Positions 1 through 10,556 of a stretch of 16,210 nucleotides of DNA are shown here, in pieces. The stretch comes from an uncultured delta proteobacterium. GTDB taxonomy: Bacteria > Myxococcota_A > Polyangia > Polyangiales > Polyangiaceae. The DNA lies in NCBI GenBank assembly GCA_903893335.1, contig CAITLX010000593.1:1-16210 (forward strand), in the 5' to 3' direction. Positions within the stretch are counted from its first letter, which is position 1; each line of letters starts with the position of its first letter. The position numbers and the translations under genes were made by a program. Below the pieces are notes generated by a model, which was not told the origin of the DNA, made no database searches, and saw only the letters and a program-made list of their open reading frames with translations.

Positions 1-1
1 C

Positions 2-97
2 CCCGCCACCGCCAACGCCCGCGCCTGGCTCGCCGAGCGCGAGGAGCAGGAGCGCGCGGTCGAGGCCGTCGAGCCGCTGCTCGCGCAGCTGCGCTAG
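2..97 (+). CDS. 3' end of an unidentified protein gene (5' part outside window)
   Basis: An open frame runs from the window edge to a TAG at 95-97 and gives a 31-residue C-terminal tail ending in EPLLAQLR. The tail is rich in Glu, Ala and Arg (AWLAEREEQERAVEAVEP) and looks helical, possibly coiled coil. Nearly all third codon positions are G or C, as in the real genes of this window, and the stop is followed by small hairpins. It is too short to assign a family; it could also be a chance open frame, since GC-rich DNA has few stops. It would be read in the same direction as thyA, 112 bases upstream of it. Confidence 0.5.
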   Translation, partial: PATANARAWLAEREEQERAVEAVEPLLAQLR

Positions 98-99
98 AG

Positions 100-154
100 C
101 GCGGGGGCCCCGCGTCTCGCGCCGCGCCCCGAGAAAGCCAGCGCCCTCCGGGCG
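100..154 (+). terminator. Two small GC-rich hairpins between the upstream gene and thyA
   Basis: A palindrome at 100-114 (CGCGG, 5-base loop, CCGCG) begins two bases after the stop codon. A second hairpin follows at 142-154 (CGCCC, TCC loop, GGGCG). Neither has a T-run, so this is at best an RNA-end-forming or Rho-assisted site. A similar hairpin with the same flanks follows folA. A TAGAAA at 164-169 could be a -10 box for thyA, but no -35 box stands 17 bases before it. Nothing else is visible in 98-209. Confidence 0.3.
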
Positions 155-209
155 AGAACGCGCTAGAAAACCCCCTCGGCCGCGCCGCGGCCCGCCGGGA
201 GGAGCGCAC

Positions 210-1091
210 GTGAAAGTCTACCTCGATGCCGTGCGCGAAGTGCTCGCCAAGGGCACGCGCAAGCCCAACCGCACGGGCGTCGACACGCTGTCGACCTTCA
301 ACCTCAACTACGAGATCGATCTCCGCGAGGGCTTCCCGCTGCTCACGACCAAGGAGATCTCGTGGAAGAACATCGTCGTCGAGAATCTCTGGTTTCTCTC
401 GGGCGACACGCACATCGGCCTGCTGAAGAAGCACGGCTGCAAGTTCTGGGACCCCTGGGCCGACGACGCGGGCAAGGTGCCGAGCGCGTACGGCAACTTC
501 TGGCGCCACTTCCCGGTGCACGGCCCGGGCGGCGAGCCCAGCTTCAACGACCAGGTGGCGTGGGTGCTCGCCGAGCTTCGCCGCAACCCGATGAGCCGCC
601 GGCTCGTCATCAGCGCCTGGGCGCCGGGCAACGCGCAGACCAGCGCGCTGCCGCCGTGCCACTGCCTGTTCATGCTCAACGTGCAGAACGACGCCGACGG
701 CGAGCCCCTGCTCAACCTGCACCTGACGCAGCGCTCGTGCGACGTCGCGCTCGGCGTGCCCTACAACATCGCGGGCTACGCGCTGCTGCTCGAGCTGTTC
801 GCTCGCTTCTCGGGGCTGCGCGCGGGCGTCTTCGCGCACACGCTCGTCGACGCGCACGTCTACACGGCCAAGGCCGACGGCTCGATGGCCGAGTACGATC
901 ACGTGCCGGGCCTCTTGCGCCAGCTCGAGCGCGCGCCGCGCGCGCTGCCCCGGCTCGCCATCGACCCCTCGATCACCCGCCTCGACGACCTCGCGCCCCT
1001 GCTCCAGGCCGACACCGCTGCGGTGCTCGAGAGGTTCGTGCTCACCGGCTACGCGCCGCACCCGCCCATCTCGTTCAAGGTGGCCGTGTGA
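210..1091 (+). CDS. thyA: Thymidylate synthase (ThyA type)
   Basis: Cytoplasmic enzyme that methylates dUMP to dTMP using 5,10-methylene-tetrahydrofolate, leaving dihydrofolate. The 293-residue protein carries the classic ThyA landmarks. These are phosphate-binding Arg21 (KPNRTG), Glu58 in IVVENLWFLSGDT, a Tyr in PSAYGNFWR, catalytic Cys150 in ALPPCHCLF, the QRSCDVALGVPYNIAGYALL block (shown in part; Arg, Asp and Asn all kept), DAHVY, and a C-terminal hydrophobic KVAV. It is about 29 residues longer than E. coli ThyA (264). The extra length lies mainly before and after the central core (VHGPGGEPSFN and RLDDLAPLLQADTAAV). The usual GD before the substrate-binding His/Tyr reads VD here. The GTG start at 210 has GGGAGGAG at 197-204 just upstream and gives the expected MKxYL N-terminus. 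Its last four bases overlap the likely folA start, so the two products are probably co-translated. Confidence 0.97.
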   Translation: MKVYLDAVREVLAKGTRKPNRTGVDTLSTFNLNYEIDLREGFPLLTTKEISWKNIVVENLWFLSGDTHIGLLKKHGCKFWDPWADDAGKVPSAYGNFWRHFPVHGPGGEPSFNDQVAWVLAELRRNPMSRRLVISAWAPGNAQTSALPPCHCLFMLNVQNDADGEPLLNLHLTQRSCDVALGVPYNIAGYALLLELFARFSGLRAGVFAHTLVDAHVYTAKADGSMAEYDHVPGLLRQLERAPRALPRLAIDPSITRLDDLAPLLQADTAAVLERFVLTGYAPHPPISFKVAV

Positions 1092-1642
1092 GCGAGCGGC
1101 CGCCGTCCGCGATGACCCCTGCGACCGAGGGAGCGCCGCCCGCGATGCCCCCGCCGACGACCGAGCGGCCGTTGCGCGCGATGATCGCGGCGGTCTCGCC
1201 CGAGGGCGTGATCGGCCGCGACGGCAAGATCCCCTGGCACTACCCGGCCGACCTGAAGCGGTTCAAGAAGCTCACGACGGGCGCCGCGGTGGTGATGGGG
1301 CGCCTGACGTGGGAGTCGATGAACGGCCGTCCTCTGCCGGGCCGGCGCAACCTCGTGCTCACCTCGGGCCCTCCCGTCGTCGGCGCGGAGACCTTCCGCG
1401 ACGTCCCCTCGGTGCTCGCCGCCGAGCCGGGGCCCCTCTGGTTCATCGGCGGCTCGCGCGTCTACGCCGAGGCGATGCCCTTCTGCGACCTCATCGACCT
1501 CACGTACGTGCCCGACTCGGTCCCCGTCGACGGGGCCGCGACCTTCCCCCCCATCGACCCCGCCGTGTGGGACGGCGGGGCGCTGCTGGTGCACGAGGAC
1601 GACCCGCGCCTCGGGCGCCGCGAGTGGCGGCGGCGGCGGTAG
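1088..1642 (+). CDS. folA: Dihydrofolate reductase
   Basis: Reduces dihydrofolate to tetrahydrofolate with NADPH, recycling the product of the neighbouring thymidylate synthase. The DHFR core is clear: MIAAVSPEGVIGRDGKIPWH, then YPADLKRFKK with the catalytic Asp, VVMGRLTWESM, GRPLPGRRNLVLTS, and the NADPH-binding WFIGGSRVYAEAMP. The core alone (from ATG 1181) is 153 residues, near the usual 160. The C-terminus ends abruptly in REWRRRR. I chose GTG 1088 (184 residues) because it overlaps the thyA stop as GTGTGA and has AAGGTGG at 1077-1083. The price is a 31-residue Pro/Ala/Thr-rich extension unusual for DHFR. In-frame ATGs at 1112, 1145 and 1181 lack good ribosome binding sites, but 1181 best fits the family's N-terminus. 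Identity is certain; the start is not. Confidence 0.9.
   Translation: MSERPPSAMTPATEGAPPAMPPPTTERPLRAMIAAVSPEGVIGRDGKIPWHYPADLKRFKKLTTGAAVVMGRLTWESMNGRPLPGRRNLVLTSGPPVVGAETFRDVPSVLAAEPGPLWFIGGSRVYAEAMPFCDLIDLTYVPDSVPVDGAATFPPIDPAVWDGGALLVHEDDPRLGRREWRRRR
1094..1183 (+). repeat. Imperfect triplicated start-region motif at the folA 5' end
   Basis: Three related units each begin GAGCG(G)CCG and end in GCGATG, with the ATG in the folA frame. They lie at 1094-1114 (21 bases), 1131-1147 (17 bases) and 1163-1183 (21 bases). The first and third differ at only a few central bases. The spacers between them also share CGACCGAG-like sequence. Together they encode the Pro-rich N-terminal extension of the DHFR and supply three candidate start codons. 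This may reflect local duplication of the original start region; GC-rich low-complexity DNA could also produce it by chance. Confidence 0.4.
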
Positions 1643-1643
1643 A

Positions 1644-1688
1644 GCGGGGAGCCCGCGTCTCGCGCACGTCCGGCCGCTCCGAGCGGCC
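1644..1688 (+). terminator. Two hairpins after folA, candidate end of the thyA-folA transcript
   Basis: Directly after the folA stop is GCGGG-GAG-CCCGC (1644-1656). It is followed by a stronger perfect inverted repeat, GGCCGCT-CCG-AGCGGCC (1672-1688, 7-bp stem, 3-base loop). No T-run follows (CCCCTTCGCGG), so termination would not be of the standard intrinsic type. The first hairpin and its TAGAGC and GCGTCTCGCGC flanks resemble the sequence at 95-122 after the first gene. The rest of this 142-base gap holds the icd ribosome binding site and a possible weak -10 box (TAGGAT, 1709-1714) without a matching -35 box. Confidence 0.4.
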
Positions 1689-1784
1689 CCCTTCGCGGCG
1701 AGATCGAATAGGATGCCGCCGCCCTGGACGCCGGGCCCGATGCTGGGCTCGCGGATCCTGCGCGCAGCACCACGAGGAGACGGC

Positions 1785-4019
<2,235 letters not shown>

Positions 4020-4032
4020 CGCACCCCGACAC

Positions 4033-4078
4033 GCCCCGATCGACGACGATCGCAGTCCGCGATCGCGTCGGTCGGGGC
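4033..4078. terminator. Long bulged hairpin between convergent genes, likely bidirectional terminator
   Basis: Arms 4033-4053 and 4059-4078 pair over 20 base pairs around a 5-base loop (AGTCC). There is one bulged A (4046) and one T-G wobble (4040/4071). The top seven pairs are CGATCGC/GCGATCG and the base is GCCCCG/CGGGGC. The hairpin starts 14 bases after the icd stop and ends 60 bases before the stop of the minus-strand lipoprotein gene, so it could serve both transcripts. There is no T-run on either side, so it may act through Rho or as an mRNA 3'-end stabiliser. It is by far the strongest inverted repeat I noticed in the window. Confidence 0.6.
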
Positions 4079-4090
4079 CGTGCAGGCCGC

Positions 4091-4110
4091 GCGCGCCCCG
4101 GCGCGCCCCG
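4091..4110. repeat. Two-copy tandem 10-bp GC repeat
   Basis: GCGCGCCCCG occurs twice head to tail at 4091-4100 and 4101-4110, in the short non-coding gap after the icd hairpin. Probably replication-slippage sequence with no function; noted for completeness. Confidence 0.5.
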
Positions 4111-4137
4111 GCCCGCCACCTCGACGCCCCTCGGCCG

Positions 4138-5679
4138 TCAGGGGCAGTCGCGCAGGTAGAACCGCTGCGCGCGCAGCGTCGCCTTCGTCGTCGTGGCGTC
4201 GCGCGTGACCCAGGCGAAGAGCACCTTGCCGCGCGGCGTGATGCCCGTCGCCGCCTGACCGAGCGCGCCCGCGATGGACGTGCTCGCGGGCACCGACACG
4301 CTGGCGAGCGGCACCCCCGGCGGGTTGACCTCGACCGTGGTGGCCAGCCCGCCGTCGGCCGGCGCCAGCCGCTGGCGCGTCACCGCCCCGAAGAGGATCG
4401 ACGCGGTGTTGCCCGCCTTCTGGGCGTCGGCCAGCGCCAGCGCGTAGGCGAGCGAGACGTCGCGGTCGATCGGGTGCAGCGCCGGCGTGACCGCCGCGAG
4501 CGCGGGCGCGTAGCCCACCGCGGGCATGCCGGCGACGTCGAAGCTGACCGACGAGCAGGCGGTCGCGCCCGCGGCGCAGCCGGCGGCAGCGAAGCGCAGC
4601 TGCGGGTACGCGCCCGCCGAGAACGACCAGGCGAGCAGCGACGCCGGCCCGCGCTGGGCCGAGCCGGTCGCGTCGACGATCGCAGAGGCGACGCCGAAGC
4701 GCCCGCCCGGGGCGTCGCCCGAGAGCGCGCCGAAGCTCGCGGCGCCGCGCGACCAGAGCTTCGTCTCGGTGCTGCCCGTCGCGTCGCGCTCGACGAGCGC
4801 GCCGAAGGGGGCGTCGGCCGCGCCGGCGATGGGCGCGAAGCCCACGACGTGCGTCGCGGTGGTCGCCTCGACGTTCGTCGGCACCTCGTTGCGCTCGGTC
4901 CAGAGCGTGCCGCCCGCGACCCACATCCCCACGCGCACGCCCCCCGAGGTGAAGAGCGTGGGCGCCATGCGGCGCGGGTCACCGTCGTGGGCCGTGCCGC
5001 CGAGCGAGACCGACTGGTGCAGCGCGAGCGTCGTCGGATCGACCGACACGAACCGCATGCCCCCGACGGTGGGCTCGACGTCGACCGCGACGAGCATCGT
5101 GAGGTCGGTCGCTCCCATCGCGAGCCCGGGCGTCGCGCGCACGCCGAGCCCGAGCGCGAAGGCCGAGAGCTCGGCGTCGGTGGGGTTGGCCGCGGAGTCG
5201 GCGGCGTAGACCCGCACGCGCGCGTCGGTCTGGTGGTTGGCCTTCTTGTACCAAGCGGAGAGGTAGAACGCCGTGTCGGTCGCGAGCACGACGGGCAGCC
5301 CGACGTCGTCGGCCTGCAGCACGACCTGGGCCCCCTCGCTCTCGGCGAAGAGGCCGAGCCCGTGCCAGCCCGTGCGGGGCTTGCAGGTCTGCGTCGCCGG
5401 GTCGCACACGTCGACCGTGCACGCGTCCCCCTCGTCGCAGTCGGCGTCGAGCGCGCAGGGCTTGCCCAGCTCGATCGCGTCGGCCGCGTCGGCGTCCGCC
5501 CCCGCGTCCGCCGCCACGTCGCCGTCGAGACTCGCGTCCCCCGCGCCCGCGTCGTCACCCGGCGCGGCCGGGTCTCCCGCCTGCAGCGCGTCGAAGTCGA
5601 GCAGCGCCGTGCACCCGGCCCCTGCCGCAGAGGCAGCGAGCGCCGCGAGCAGGGCCCGCCGAAGGGTCAGAACCGCCAC
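4138..5679 (-). CDS. Secreted lipoprotein with Asp/Ala linker and single Cys-rich motif
   Basis: A 513-residue protein I cannot assign to a functional family. It starts with a short basic N-terminus and hydrophobic signal (LTLRRALLAALAASAAGAGC); Cys23 is the likely lipidated residue. The lipobox is loose, with Gly at -3. Residues 33-69 form a low-complexity Asp/Ala/Gly linker. Then comes a compact motif with Cys75, 81, 87, 92 and 99 (CALDADCDEGDACTVDVC), typical of myxobacterial surface proteins. Residues about 105-513 read as beta-rich repeats of the kind seen in propeller-like or large extracellular domains, with a possible disulfide pair in AAGCAAGATACSS and a terminal RDCP. The GTG start (5677-5679) has GGAGG four bases upstream and lies 13 bases inside the preceding TPR gene, so the two are an operon. 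The product is probably outer-membrane or surface attached; function unknown. Confidence 0.85.
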   Translation of the reverse strand: MAVLTLRRALLAALAASAAGAGCTALLDFDALQAGDPAAPGDDAGAGDASLDGDVAADAGADADAADAIELGKPCALDADCDEGDACTVDVCDPATQTCKPRTGWHGLGLFAESEGAQVVLQADDVGLPVVLATDTAFYLSAWYKKANHQTDARVRVYAADSAANPTDAELSAFALGLGVRATPGLAMGATDLTMLVAVDVEPTVGGMRFVSVDPTTLALHQSVSLGGTAHDGDPRRMAPTLFTSGGVRVGMWVAGGTLWTERNEVPTNVEATTATHVVGFAPIAGAADAPFGALVERDATGSTETKLWSRGAASFGALSGDAPGGRFGVASAIVDATGSAQRGPASLLAWSFSAGAYPQLRFAAAGCAAGATACSSVSFDVAGMPAVGYAPALAAVTPALHPIDRDVSLAYALALADAQKAGNTASILFGAVTRQRLAPADGGLATTVEVNPPGVPLASVSVPASTSIAGALGQAATGITPRGKVLFAWVTRDATTTKATLRAQRFYLRDCP

Positions 5680-6479
5680 GTGGCCTCCACCTGCGCGGCG
5701 CGGGGCAGCGCGGCTGCGCGCACCTGGGGCAGCGCCGAAGCCTGCGCGGGGGCGCCCGCGCCGAACCAGAGCACCGCGCCGACCCCGACGCCCACGACCG
5801 CGAGCCCCGTCAGCACGTCGCTCGCGATGGCCCACGAGCGCGGCCCCGCCACGTCCGCGTCCGAGCAGCGCGGCGCGCAGGTCGAGTCGGCCTGGTCGTA
5901 GCGGCTCTTCGCGACGAGCCCGGTCACGACGGCCCCGAGCGCCAGCGCTCCCCCCGCGCCGAGCGCGAGGTACGCCGGTCCCCGCGCGGGGTGCGTCGGC
6001 CGCGCGGGCGCGGGAGCAGGTGCGGGCACGGGCGAGGCCGCCGCGGTCGCCGACGGCGCGGAGATCGCCGCGCTCGCCGAGGGCGCCGGGGCGACGGCCG
6101 CCGCGACGCGGCGCCGCTCCAGGTTCGCGATGCGCGCCTCGACGGTCGACCGGCCGGAGGCGAAGGGTGCGGCGCGGAGGTAGCCTCGCAGCGCGTCGAT
6201 GGCCGGGTCGAGCTTTCCCATGCGCTCGTAGACGGTGGCCAGGTCGAGCAGCAGCGGCGCGCGCTTGGAGAGCTCGTAGGCGGCCTTGAACTCGCGCAGC
6301 GCCGCCTCGTAGTCGCTGCGCTGCAAATAGGCCGCGCCGGACTCGAAGTGGCGCCGGGCGAACTCGTCGTCCGACTGGGCCGCCGACCAGGGGGCCGAGG
6401 CCGACACCAGGGCCACCACCGCTCCCGCGAGCGCTGCGCGCGCCGTGCGCGGGCCTCGCGTCCGTACTCCGTCGCTCAT
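5667..6479 (-). CDS. TPR-containing membrane protein with Pro/Ala linker
   Basis: A 270-residue exported protein of a design common in Myxococcota. Residues 1-35 look like a signal peptide ending near WSAAQ. Residues 39-105 hold tandem TPR helices (FARRHFESGAAYLQ..DYEAALREFKAAYEL..LDLATVYERMGKLDPAIDALRGYL). Residues 122-168 are an Ala/Pro-rich linker. Two hydrophobic segments follow (about 169-190 and 216-240), separated by a short loop with a Cys pair (STCAPRC). The C-terminus ends QVEATWRF. TPRs suggest a protein-binding or scaffolding role in the envelope; the partner may be the lipoprotein encoded immediately downstream, whose start overlaps this gene's end by 13 bases. ATG 6479 has no visible Shine-Dalgarno sequence; a -10-like TATGCT lies only about 10 bases upstream on the minus strand, so the message may be nearly leaderless. 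Biochemical role unknown. Confidence 0.85.
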   Translation of the reverse strand: MSDGVRTRGPRTARAALAGAVVALVSASAPWSAAQSDDEFARRHFESGAAYLQRSDYEAALREFKAAYELSKRAPLLLDLATVYERMGKLDPAIDALRGYLRAAPFASGRSTVEARIANLERRRVAAAVAPAPSASAAISAPSATAAASPVPAPAPAPARPTHPARGPAYLALGAGGALALGAVVTGLVAKSRYDQADSTCAPRCSDADVAGPRSWAIASDVLTGLAVVGVGVGAVLWFGAGAPAQASALPQVRAAALPRAAQVEATWRF

Positions 6480-6581
6480 GCGCGGCGCAGCATACACCGG
6501 CCCCGCGCACGGCGACGCGACGCCCTCGTCGTTTCGACCCCCCCGGCCGCGCGCCGTTGTGCTAACCGGGGGCCGCCCGCC

Positions 6582-9914
<3,333 letters not shown>

Positions 9915-9937
9915 GCGCGTCGGTCCCAGCGGCGAGG

Positions 9938-9989
9938 CTCACCGCTCGAACGCGAAGCCCGGCCTCACCGCTCACCACTCGAACGCGAA
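9938..9989. repeat. 19-bp direct repeat duplicating the 3' end of the minus-strand lipoprotein gene
   Basis: CTCACCGCTCGAACGCGAA (9938-9956) and CTCACCACTCGAACGCGAA (9971-9989) differ at one base and are spaced 33 bases apart. On the minus strand the second copy is the end of the lipoprotein gene (codons FAFEW, stop TGA, and one more base). The first copy lies just after that stop and reads FAFER-stop. This looks like a small tandem duplication of the gene's end inside the 57-base gap to carB. No convincing terminator hairpin is present in this gap. Confidence 0.7.
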
Positions 9990-10556
9990 CGCGCGCTCGT
10001 CGCCCGACGCGGCGAGGGCCACCTTCGCGTCGAAGCTGCGCCCCCCGACGCGCGCGCCGAGGCGCACGAGCACCGGCGGCGTCGCCTGATCGAGCCGCGC
10101 GAGGCGCACGACGACCCTCCACGTGCCGCGCGGCGGCGGCCCCTCGCCGTCGTAGAAGACGTTCTCGAGGCTCTGGCCGTGGCAGCCGTCCCCCTCGCGC
10201 CCCGAGCAGGCGCGATCCATGCGCACGCCCGACGCCGTCGCCTCGCCGGGGCGCGGGGTCTGCCCCGCCGGGTCGCTCACCACGAGGTCGACGTCGGCCG
10301 GCGCGCTCCACGCCGCCGCGAACTGCACGAGCCCGGTGTGGAGGCCGCAGCCCTCGTCGATGACGCCGTTGCAGTTGTCGTCGACCGCGTCGAAGCAGCG
10401 CTCGATGCCCGTCGGCGTGCACGTCGCGTCGACGTCCACGCCAGCGGGCGCCGCCGCGAGTCGCGCCGCGGGCGCGGCCTCGGTTCGCGGGGGCGGCAGC
10501 GGCGGCCTGCAGCCGACGAGCGCCAGGGCGAGCGCGAGGCCGGCGGCGCGGATCAC
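9972..10556 (-). CDS. Small lipoprotein with MopE-like Cys/Asp motif and beta domain
   Basis: A 194-residue exported lipoprotein. MIRAAGLALALALVGC gives a clean signal with a lipobox (LVGC, Cys16). A Pro/Ala linker leads to CTPTGIERCFDAVDDNCNGV followed by IDEGC, with Cys46, 54, 62 and 70. This resembles the DNxCNGxxDE putative metal-binding motif of MopE-type and many myxobacterial surface proteins. Residues about 75-194 contain AAWSAPADVDLVVSDPAG, a CSGREGDGC pair, ENVFYDGEGPPPRGTWRVVV and a terminal FAFEW. This pattern recalls the YfaP/DUF2135-like beta-sandwich, a fold assignment I hold only loosely. The GTG start overlaps the stop of the upstream HEAT-repeat gene by four bases (GTGA), so both come from one mRNA. 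It probably works with that membrane-anchored protein at the envelope. Function is not known. Confidence 0.85.
   Translation of the reverse strand: MIRAAGLALALALVGCRPPLPPPRTEAAPAARLAAAPAGVDVDATCTPTGIERCFDAVDDNCNGVIDEGCGLHTGLVQFAAAWSAPADVDLVVSDPAGQTPRPGEATASGVRMDRACSGREGDGCHGQSLENVFYDGEGPPPRGTWRVVVRLARLDQATPPVLVRLGARVGGRSFDAKVALAASGDERAFAFEW

Noticed and set aside
1713..1784. Upstream ATG as start of isocitrate dehydrogenase
   Set aside because: No ribosome binding site and a Pro/Gly stretch unlike the family; ATG 1785 has AGGAG and the family N-terminus.
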